Origin: Metallosphaera hakonensis JCM 8857 = DSM 7519
GTDB lineage: Archaea; Thermoproteota; Thermoprotei_A; Sulfolobales; Sulfolobaceae
Length of the DNA stretch: 64,000 nt
Reading direction: 5' to 3'
Assembly: GCF_003201675.2 (NCBI RefSeq)
Contig: NZ_CP029287.2
Location: 2,158,001 to 2,222,000 of the forward strand
The translations under genes and the position numbers were made by a program. The notes under the pieces are model-generated. The model searched no databases, was not told where the DNA came from, and saw only the letters and a list, made by a program, of their open reading frames with translations. Of this stretch, positions 17,333 through 24,111 are shown piece by piece; position 1 is the first letter of the stretch; the number at the start of each line of letters is the position of its first letter.

Positions 17333-18088
17333 ATGTCGAAGTTAATTCCACTTGAAAAGGCCTGGTCCATTGTTCGAATAGGTGACACGATTACCGTAAG
17401 TGGAATATCAATACATCGTAATCCCATGGCTTTTATCAAGTTTCTAGTTGACTATGAATACGAGGAAATGGGGTTTATTGATAGGGAACCTGGAGTAGCC
17501 CTGGAACTTCTCCTAAGGCATAACGTGGTTAACAGGGTCAGGGTGGCCATGGCTACATTGGAATGGTTTGGGATGTTACCTACGTTTAGGTATAAAGTGG
17601 AAAAAGGAGAGATTGAGTTTCTAGAGGACACCTGTGGAGCTTTCATAGCCGGGATTAGGGCAGGAGCAGCTGGCGTTCCATTTATGCCTGTGAAAGGAGT
17701 GTTGGGAAGCGATCTTGTGAAGATCCATGAGGAAGCTGGTACATGGAAGGTTTCTAAGGATCCATTTAGTGGAGAAGAAATAGTTCTGGTTAAGGCTATT
17801 CAACCTGACGTCGCGATAATCCATGTAAATAAGGCAGACGAGAACGGGAACGCAGAAATTATTGGCCCCCTATATGAAGATGAATATAAGGCTAAAGCGG
17901 CTAAGAAGGTCATCATTACTGCAGAAGAGATAGTAGACGAGAGTTACTTTTATGGTAAGAGACCCACAATAAATTCCGTGTATGTGGATGCAGTTATTCA
18001 TACTCCTAAAGGCGCTGAGCCCACTAGCATGTATCCATTATACGACGCTGATTACGAAGCCATATTGAAGCTGTTGGGCCAAGCTTGA
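17333..18088 (+). CDS. CoA-transferase family protein, alpha-subunit-like
   Basis: The 251-aa protein follows the class I CoA-transferase subunit A pattern: DTITVSGISIHRNPMAF at the start, RAGAAGVPFMPVKG near 110, ALVKAIQPDVAIIHVNKADENGNAEI-type core near 160, and a KKVIITAEEIVD strand. A beta-like subunit lies 206 bp downstream on the opposite strand. Substrate unknown; 3-oxoacid, glutaconate or cholesterol-ring-type IpdA families all resemble it. No membrane or signal segments. Confidence 0.8.
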   Translation: MSKLIPLEKAWSIVRIGDTITVSGISIHRNPMAFIKFLVDYEYEEMGFIDREPGVALELLLRHNVVNRVRVAMATLEWFGMLPTFRYKVEKGEIEFLEDTCGAFIAGIRAGAAGVPFMPVKGVLGSDLVKIHEEAGTWKVSKDPFSGEEIVLVKAIQPDVAIIHVNKADENGNAEIIGPLYEDEYKAKAAKKVIITAEEIVDESYFYGKRPTINSVYVDAVIHTPKGAEPTSMYPLYDADYEAILKLLGQA

Positions 18089-18100
18089 GGGTCATTTTTC

Positions 18101-18154
18101 GAGGCTTCCCTGAATAAAGGCGCAGATAACGTCGTTTCCAGGTGAAATATACAA
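18101..18154 (+). repeat. Dispersed intergenic repeat, copy 1
   Basis: This segment in the 206-bp gap between the CoA-transferase genes is clearly similar to the reverse complement of 48481-48536 (shared GCTTCCCT, GCAGATAACGTC and GGTGAAATA blocks) and less so to the reverse complement of 41888-41933. No open frame runs through it. Confidence 0.6.
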
Positions 18155-18294
18155 CCATAGCCGATAGACCTATTCATGAGTCGGGTTGAAGAGTAGCTCG
18201 TCTACTGCACATAAGATCTTAAATAATGAAGTTGCCCAAAAGTTAGCTCACAAACAATTCAATTAATTCAACAACATATTAAAGATTCACTAGT

Positions 18295-19014
18295 TTAAAA
18301 ATCATATGCTGATCTAAGTCCATAAGGATCTAGCATGTCAATATATCTTCTGTCATATTCGTGGAGAGCTACTACTCTATCAGAGTGCAGATCAACTGGG
18401 AAATCTGTGTTGTTAATTATATCATTGACTTCTGACCAGGGATATAACGCAATTATTTCCCATTTCTTTTTGTCTCTGTTATATCTTAGCACACCTAAGT
18501 TTGTAACAAGATAAACTTTGTTGTTTGAGTTCTTCGCTGTGCCGGTCACGAAATCAACCTTCTTAACCAGGGAGCTTTTTGAGTGTTTTAGGTTCCATAA
18601 TACCATCTTTTTAACAAGAGGCATCAAATACGCTGTGGCAGCTCCGCCAGGTAGCTTAACTGCGGGTTTTCTGTAATCCCCTATGGCTGTTAGGTTAACA
18701 TTGGTCTCTTGATCTATTTGAACTGGACCTAAAAACATAACATCGAGTTTACCCTTCTGGGCCAAGTCAAAGGAGTCGGCTGTTATCATCACGGGAGAGC
18801 CTTCCAAGAAGAAAGGATCCCCTGTAGACGGCGAAAGAACAATGCTCTTAGGGTTAAAGGCCTCTGCTACACCTACTATATGAATACTTTTCCTAAGTAA
18901 GTCTCTAGCTAAGAAAGTCCCAAGTAACGCTGGGCCTGAATTAAGACCGACATATACTAACTCATCATCGCATAATATCTCGGCTATAGCCTTAATTACG
19001 TAATCTACTCTCAT
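18295..19014 (-). CDS. CoA-transferase family protein, beta-subunit-like
   Basis: The 239-aa protein resembles subunit B of class I CoA-transferases: a DELVYVGLNSGPALLG segment where the classical enzymes carry the catalytic Glu in an SENG-type turn, then LPGGAATAYLMPLVKKM, KVDFVTGTAK, and VYLVTNLGVLRY. The usual catalytic Glu is not seen at the expected place. Such Glu-less pairs include IpdB, part of a ring-opening hydrolase, so the pair may not be a transferase. It is convergent with the alpha-like gene, not in an operon with it. Confidence 0.75.
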   Translation of the reverse strand: MRVDYVIKAIAEILCDDELVYVGLNSGPALLGTFLARDLLRKSIHIVGVAEAFNPKSIVLSPSTGDPFFLEGSPVMITADSFDLAQKGKLDVMFLGPVQIDQETNVNLTAIGDYRKPAVKLPGGAATAYLMPLVKKMVLWNLKHSKSSLVKKVDFVTGTAKNSNNKVYLVTNLGVLRYNRDKKKWEIIALYPWSEVNDIINNTDFPVDLHSDRVVALHEYDRRYIDMLDPYGLRSAYDF

Positions 19015-19051
19015 AGGGAAAATTCTTAAGCTTAGGTTTTAAGCTGTAATC

Positions 19052-19369
19052 ATGTTCTCGGTGTATAAGTATCGGGAATATTTTATAGCTGGGGTCAATC
19101 ATGTGGTTCCAGATTACTTTCAGGACGTGGTCTTCATAAGACAACAGGGGTCAAGATGGGACGTCACTAGTGCCGAGAGATTTAGGCCACAAGACTCTGA
19201 GCTCTCCATTATTAGGGACGCGGTGAAGTTCGCAACTCATAAGGATGACCTGAAGAAGGCTGTAGTGGATCTTAGATCGAAGGGGATAGTCCTAGAAGAA
19301 ATTAGGAACTTCCCCTTTCCGCGTTCACTTATTGAGGGTAAGAAGAAGATTCAGGCCGAGTTCGATTAA
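19052..19369 (+). CDS. Hypothetical protein, 105 aa
   Basis: A soluble small protein with an N-terminal strand-rich part and a helical DDLKKAVVDLRSKGI-type segment; no known family. It diverges from the CoA-transferase beta-like gene with only 37 bp between starts, and its 3' end overlaps the Trm10-like gene by 41 nt tail to tail. TTTTAAGC about 14 nt and TTCTTAAGC about 30 nt upstream are possible TATA boxes. Confidence 0.65.
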   Translation: MFSVYKYREYFIAGVNHVVPDYFQDVVFIRQQGSRWDVTSAERFRPQDSELSIIRDAVKFATHKDDLKKAVVDLRSKGIVLEEIRNFPFPRSLIEGKKKIQAEFD

Positions 19370-20237
19370 CTATTTTTCTAACTCTTTCCTTAATTCTATC
19401 TCCGGCCTTAAGCCACCTGGCGTTTCCTTCCAGGTCCCCGTTCATTGTTGTGTCCCTCAGTAAACGGGTGAACTTGTCGGCATTTGACTGTTCTCCAATT
19501 ATGCTTTCCTCAAGACTCTCGCCCTCTTTCACTCTCAGTATGATTGACATGATCTTATTGAGCCTGTCTGGTACACCAACCCTTGAACCGCGAAGAGATA
19601 TCCTTACCCTCTTCAAGTTATATCCTACTTTGTCTGCTAATTCCCTGGTAGCGTATCTCCAACCGGAGTCGTCAACTATCCCTCCCAAGACAAACGTGTC
19701 CACGCTTCTGATGAGCCCCTCTGTAGCGTCTTCATCACCGTAGGGATCCAAAACAACACCGTGAATGGGCGAAACGTTTCTCCTTACCCTGTTGAAGAAA
19801 CCCATCTCATTAAACATCTCCTCAAATTCTTTACTGGTATTGTTAAGGGAGAGATTATAGTCCCAAAGATACTTTCTTAGTGTGGAGATACTCATGAGTA
19901 TTTGCATTACCAGTTTAGTTTTTTCATCGGGCGAATGCCTATCCCAGAGCGCTAGGTCGATGATGAAAACCGGAAATTCAGGAAATTCAAAAGGAATCTT
20001 CTCTCCTTGAGGATGAGGAGAATTCGTGGCTAATTCGAGTCCCCTTCCGCTAAGGAAGTGTATCCCTAATTCCTCCGAGATTATGTTCCCATAGAAGATC
20101 CCTCTCTTTATTCCCCAATTATACAGGGCGAGTTTTAGGCCCAGATGCTGTAGAAACGGTTTCTTTAGCCCACGGACGTAAAGGGAATCTATTCCCATCT
20201 CAAGGAATTGTTTTGCTAAGCTCCTACCCAATATCAA
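19329..20237 (-). CDS. trm10: tRNA (position 9) N1-methyltransferase, archaeal Trm10-like
   Basis: A 302-aa protein with Trm10/SPOUT features: FPVFIIDLALWDRHSPDEKTK, where the family places an Asp-rich strand and helix, ILMSISTLRKYLWDYNL, and the SAM-knot part with VLDPYGDEDA and TFVLGGIVDDSG, followed by a basic C-terminus. The Sulfolobus acidocaldarius member methylates A9 of tRNA; some archaeal ones also modify G9. The start shown is a TTG; the next Met (residue 14) is an alternative. Confidence 0.8.
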   Translation of the reverse strand: MILGRSLAKQFLEMGIDSLYVRGLKKPFLQHLGLKLALYNWGIKRGIFYGNIISEELGIHFLSGRGLELATNSPHPQGEKIPFEFPEFPVFIIDLALWDRHSPDEKTKLVMQILMSISTLRKYLWDYNLSLNNTSKEFEEMFNEMGFFNRVRRNVSPIHGVVLDPYGDEDATEGLIRSVDTFVLGGIVDDSGWRYATRELADKVGYNLKRVRISLRGSRVGVPDRLNKIMSIILRVKEGESLEESIIGEQSNADKFTRLLRDTTMNGDLEGNARWLKAGDRIKERVRKIVNRTRPESSSYPQ

Positions 20238-20739
20238 CTGGATCCTGTAGCTAGTAAACTGAGCTTTACAGAATATAAAGACATTATCTTGGTTGGGCCA
20301 GAGGAGACTGATGGTCGCTCATAAGGTTTGAGCTAATTTCCCATGAACGACGTAGATCTTGTGAGTTACTTCCTAATCAAAGGGTGAAAATCTTGCTTCA
20401 CAATACACTCTATCATTAGTCTACCTTCTGCACACCCGATCACTCCTACGGTGGCAGAAAATTGACGGCTTTGTCACGCTCCGGTCTGTTAGAGACGAAG
20501 TGTGTGGAGCCTCCTACGGTGGCAGAAAAGTAACGTCACTGCCACGATTAGTTTCGTTAGAGGTAAGGCATGTGGAGCCTCCTACCCCAAAGATAGAAGC
20601 GATCCGACGTCTGTGATCCTTCAACCGGACTACTTGACGAAGCAGAGGAGAATCGCATGCACTTACTTAGCTCAGGACGCATCAGTGACGTTAACTCGTA
20701 AGTGGCTGTCATTAAGAAATTCCGTACTATCTAGACTTT
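20238..20739. other. Gene-free region left of the tnpB element
   Basis: About 500 bp between trm10 and the tnpB element. No supported gene. It holds the 68-bp imperfect tandem repeat described separately (20444-20586); the rest shows no clear structure. Confidence 0.5.
20444..20586 (+). repeat. Imperfect tandem repeat, 68-bp period
   Basis: TCCTACGGTGGCAGAAAA starts at 20444 and again at 20512 and a third TCCTACC begins at 20580, exactly 68 bp apart each time. The last part of each unit also matches (GTTAGAG...TGTGGAGCC). The unit length is not a multiple of three and both copies are diverged, so it looks like an old noncoding duplication. Confidence 0.65.
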
Positions 20740-20758
20740 TGATAAAATGAACGACAAA

Positions 20759-20779
20759 CCTCGCCTTTTTAAGGCGGGG
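20759..20779 (+). repeat. Left-end hairpin of the tnpB element
   Basis: CCTCGCC and GGCGGGG flank a short T/A loop, 24 bases before the tnpB ATG. Subterminal hairpins of this sort are recognised by TnpA in IS200/IS605 elements. The same hairpin is at 61926-61946 in copy 2. Confidence 0.6.
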
Positions 20780-20802
20780 TAAAGCCTTTTAACCAACTTA
20801 AC

Positions 20803-21408
20803 ATGGACTTTCTTGTGACACCTCCTGGTCAATTTACTGGGGATGAGGAGCGGGAGCCGACTTCTACTCCCGCAATACCGGGGGGTGTCCACGAAGCTGA
20901 GTTTAAGAATATGAGGACGAACGTGATTCGTCTCCTTCCAAACGGTTCACAACGTAAAAAACTACTGAAGTTAGCGGACACTTCTGCGAAGTTGTTCAAC
21001 GAGATAAACTACGAGAGGAGGCAACAGTTCTTTCGAGAAGGAAAGGTGGACTTCAAGGGGACGTGGGGTAAGTGCTACGAGAAGTACAAGGGTGTACTTG
21101 GTGTCAACGCTCAGGCTGTGATGAAGAACAACGAGGCGTGGTCGTCCTTCTTCTCCCTTCTGAAGCTGAAGAAACAGGGAAAGTTACCGCCCCACATGGG
21201 TCGCGTTTCTCCTCCACGTTATTGGAAGGATAGGGAGAGCAAGGAGAGGGAGAAGATACTGGTGGTTAGGCAAGACCGTTACGAAGTGCATGAGGAGAGT
21301 CATAAGATCGTCCTCAAGGACTTCATGGAGATCGATTTTGAAGGTAGACTTAGATGGTACGGTAAGCAAGGTAGGCTGGAGATAATTCAGTGGTGTTTCA
21401 CCAATTAA
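20803..21408 (+). pseudogene. tnpB: tnpB, 5' fragment (cut by IS insertion)
   Basis: This encodes the first 195 residues of a TnpB protein that matches the uninterrupted N-terminal part of copy 2 at 61971, with a few substitutions. The IS4-like element enters after codon 195 and adds six foreign residues before a stop. A functional product is not expected. The region corresponds to the REC/wedge domains upstream of the RuvC core. Confidence 0.85.
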
Positions 21409-22849
21409 GTTCATCTAGATGATATATAGTTTGTACTTTTAATTATTGATTGATATAGAGTAAATGTTGATTAAACATAATGAAACATAACATGTTTAAG
21501 TATTTTTGGACATATTTAGCCAGTATATTCGATCAAGATCAGTGGATTCTGAATTTTTCTCACGTGGTTGGGAGGACGTGCATAGCCCACCCTGCACGCC
21601 CCGGTTTTTAGAGAAGTTTGATGAAGGAGTCGAAGGAGATGAACTTCTTGCCTGGAGTGACGTAGCCGAAGACGACACGGTTGAACAGGTTCCACGCGTT
21701 GTCCAGTATCGTGTAGTAGAGGAAGAGGAAGACCTTGTTCCTGAGCTTCCTCACCAGCTCTATCCTGGCCTTCTTGACCTTGAAGCCCTCCTCGATCTGC
21801 CACCTTAGCCTGTAGAGTTCAGCTAAGGTGTAGGGGTCGCCCTTGAAGTTGGTGACGAAGGTGAAGTGCCTGGGCCTCTCCTTGTCCTTCACGTAGACCA
21901 CGTCGTAGTAGTAGAGGCCGTCGAGCTCCAGCTCCCTGTACGCCACGTAAGTCCTGTCTTCCACCTTCCTTACGCTCTCCTGGAGACGAAGGGAGGAGAG
22001 CTGCTGAAAGCCCTTCAACCCGGACTTCCCCCTCACCACGACCTTCACGGGCATCTCCCTCAGTACCTGGAAGTTGAGGAAACCCGCGTCTGCGAGCACG
22101 TAATCTACCTCCACGTGCTTCACGACCTCCTGCACCGAGTGGAGGAGGAAGAGAGAAGGGCTCTCTCCTCTCAGGTCGGCGAACTGGAGCATGAGGGAAC
22201 ACCTCACTGGGTGAACTAAGTCCACGCTCCTGGCCTTCACTCCCTTCCTCCTCCACGGGATGAGTCCAACTCCGTCCCTCAAGGCCTCCAACTCCCCCTT
22301 CTCCCCCACCGTGAGCCCGCTCTCGTCGACTGCAAGCACGGTCCCGAACTTCCCCTTACCCACCTTCCCGCACTGGTCCCAGAACGTGAAGGTCTTGCCC
22401 ACAAGCGAGCCCAACCCCTCTCCCAACCTCGTGAGGTACACGTAGTCCTTCCCCCTGTTCCCCTGAAGTAGGGAAGGAGCTGCCTGGACCAGCTTCTCAG
22501 GATTGGGGGAGATAAGTTTAAACTGCTCCAATGCCATAACTTGAGCGAGGGACTCCAACCTCTCTTGGGAGTACACGGGAACTTGTACTCCTTCTATCAT
22601 GGTTTGCATAGTGGGGCTCTGGGGTCCCTCGCTTAAATCTTTTCTCCCTCAACTCCACCCCGCTTGATAATACTAGACATTTAGTATTACAGCACGCGGG
22701 AAAACACGTCTCCTCTCGTCTTCTTCGCGCTTAATTCAATCTGTCTCGTCCATCACAAGGAAATTAAACGTATTTCTCCAACTTAACGAGAGATATAACC
22801 GTGTTTAAGAAATTTCCTCTTAATGAGTAAAATTGGTGTAACACCACTG
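21388..22849 (-). mobile_element. IS4-like insertion sequence, copy 1 (1462 bp)
   Basis: The ends are 19-bp imperfect inverted repeats starting CAGTGGTG, with one mismatch between the two ends. The element is flanked by a 9-bp direct repeat, GAGATAATT (21379-21387) and CAGATAATT (22850-22858), which differ at the first base. Removing the IS and one repeat restores the tnpB reading as in copy 2. It has exactly the same length as the copy at 52692-54153 and lies in the opposite orientation. Confidence 0.92.
21608..22609 (-). CDS. IS4-like DDE transposase
   Basis: The 333-aa enzyme has a DDE triad in IS4-like context: Asp95 in AVDESG, Asp174 in LADAGF, and Glu273/274 in YRLRWQIEEGFK, which matches the Y(2)R(3)E(6)K signature. 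It would catalyse cut-and-paste movement of this IS. It differs from copy 2 at only a few residues (for example Glu/Lys at 103, VV/TM at about 190) and has no frameshift, so it may be active. Its codons are clearly richer in G+C than the host genes. Confidence 0.93.
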   Translation of the reverse strand: MQTMIEGVQVPVYSQERLESLAQVMALEQFKLISPNPEKLVQAAPSLLQGNRGKDYVYLTRLGEGLGSLVGKTFTFWDQCGKVGKGKFGTVLAVDESGLTVGEKGELEALRDGVGLIPWRRKGVKARSVDLVHPVRCSLMLQFADLRGESPSLFLLHSVQEVVKHVEVDYVLADAGFLNFQVLREMPVKVVVRGKSGLKGFQQLSSLRLQESVRKVEDRTYVAYRELELDGLYYYDVVYVKDKERPRHFTFVTNFKGDPYTLAELYRLRWQIEEGFKVKKARIELVRKLRNKVFLFLYYTILDNAWNLFNRVVFGYVTPGKKFISFDSFIKLL

Positions 22850-23652
22850 CAGATAATTTACCATGAGGACACGGACAGGTGGTACGCCCACATACCCGTT
22901 GAGGTAGGCGTTGAGACCACTAAGAGAGGTAAAAAGTCTAAACACGTAGTTCACGGTGAGAGGAGGTCAATTCAAGTTTCACCGAAAGGTAATAAGGTGG
23001 CTTCCATTGATCTGGGTGTAAACGTTTTGGCAAGTGTAGTGGTGGACGACGGCACTTGGTATACAAGGGTATCAGAGCTAAGGAGGACTACTTTCACTTC
23101 GAGAAGAGGGTTGCTGAAGTTCAATCACTTGCCCACAAAGCTAGAAACGTAGGTGAGTGTGAGGCCTACGAGGAGTTAACGAGAGGGAAGAGGAGGTTGT
23201 TCAAGAAGTTACAAAGAAGGTTCCTCCATGTATACAGAACATTGGCGAGAGGTATCGTTGAGGAACTTCACGAGCTTGGCGTATCCACCATCTACCTGGG
23301 CTATCCTTACAGCATTGGGCAGGATAAGGGCAACAAGTACACGGTGAACGTATGGTCTTACCGTAAACTCATTGACGCAATCGAACTTAAGGCTCAGGAG
23401 TACGGTATGAAGGTGTATGAAGTAGTTGAGTACAACACGTCCAGACTATGCGCTTATCATAACGTTGAGGTGAGGAGGAAACCAAGGGGAGTAATAACGT
23501 GCCCACTCAACCACAAATTACACAGCGACTTGAACGGTGCTTTGAACATTCTAAGGAAGTCCGTGGGAAAGGTCATCAACGCGGTAAAGAAGCCTCTCTC
23601 CTTCATCGTAGACCATAACCGAATAGCTCCCGTAAAGGGGAGTAACCCTTGA
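22850..23652 (+). pseudogene. tnpB: tnpB, 3' fragment with additional frameshift
   Basis: It continues the TnpB protein after the IS. Near 23059 four bases present in copy 2 (after GGCACTTGG) are missing, which shifts the frame, so the RuvC core is split into two frames. Recognisable parts are RuvC-I IDLGVN, a GYPY segment where RuvC-II Glu is normally found, a CxxH/CxxxH finger replacing CxxC/CxxC, and RuvC-III SDLNGALNI. The element is doubly dead, but the 3' structured RNA region is intact. Confidence 0.85.
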
Positions 23653-23700
23653 GACCTCGGGGAACCATCGCCCTTTAGGGCGGTGAGGAGGTCAGCTCAA
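23600..23700 (+). ncRNA. Putative omega-RNA scaffold at the tnpB 3' end
   Basis: Overlapping and following the tnpB stop are a hairpin CTCC/GGGGAG (23627-23642) and a stem GACCTC/GAGGTC (23653-23693) enclosing CGCCC-TTTA-GGGCG (23669-23682). TnpB guide RNAs are known to come from the 3' end of tnpB and the right end of the element. The first parts are also present in copy 2, where another IS cuts the structure near 63594. Transcription is inferred. Confidence 0.55.
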
Positions 23701-23907
23701 TTACTAAACACGACTATATAGAGAAATGAAGTATCCAACTCCTTGAGTCTCTGTAATAGTTGAAAATCGTAACGTCTTTCATACTAGAAAATCTGCTGAA
23801 AGTTAAAATAGAACTTTTCACCAAAATCTTTTATCACGCCTGTCATCTCCGCCAAAAGTATATAGAAAATATTATAAACCTATAGTAAGTAATGGATATG
23901 GATAAAA

Positions 23908-24063
23908 ATGGCAGTAGAAGATATAGTTAAAGTGAGTAGAAACTATCAAGTTACTATACCAGCCAGAATTAGACAAAAATTCCAAATAAAAGAAGGAGAC
24001 CTAGTAAGAGTCGTGTTCGACGAAAATGAAAATTCTGTAAAAATACTGCCTATGAAGCAATAA
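23908..24063 (+). CDS. AbrB/SpoVT-type DNA-binding protein (solo)
   Basis: A 51-aa protein with the swapped-hairpin AbrB pattern: VKVSRNYQVTIPARIRQKF followed by KEGDLVRVVFDENENSVKILP. These are transition regulators or antitoxins of VapBC type. No toxin gene is adjacent: the next gene is aconitase on the other strand. The ATG at 23908 is chosen over the nearby ATG at 23892, which is in another frame. A TATA-like TATTATAAAC lies at 23870-23879. Confidence 0.85.
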   Translation: MAVEDIVKVSRNYQVTIPARIRQKFQIKEGDLVRVVFDENENSVKILPMKQ

Positions 24064-24111
24064 CTTCTTTATTGCTAAGGTATTTAGACTTTTTTGTTTT
24101 CCTTTTATGAT

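Larger units (their letters stand above)
20740..23700 (+). mobile_element. tnpB-only IS200/IS605-type element, copy 1, interrupted
   Basis: The left end (from about TGATAAAATG, 20740) is identical to that of copy 2 at 61907 and has a hairpin CCTCGCC/GGCGGGG (20759-20779) just before the tnpB start. The right end is taken after the stem closing at 23693; its exact limit is uncertain. No tnpA is present, so mobility would need a transposase in trans. An IS4-like element sits inside (21388-22849). Confidence 0.7.

Noticed and set aside
20444-20586. CRISPR-like reading of the 68-bp repeats
   Set aside because: Only two full units, the putative spacers are similar to each other, the repeat does not resemble Sulfolobales CRISPR repeats I know, and no cas genes are nearby.
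21819-22256. GC-rich 145-codon frame antisense/offset within the IS4-like transposase
   Set aside because: It is a shadow frame: same strand, other frame, Arg/Gly/Glu-rich low-complexity product and no family; the real DDE transposase covers the region. The same applies to 53285-53722, 21506-21808, 21866-22219 and 53322-53675.
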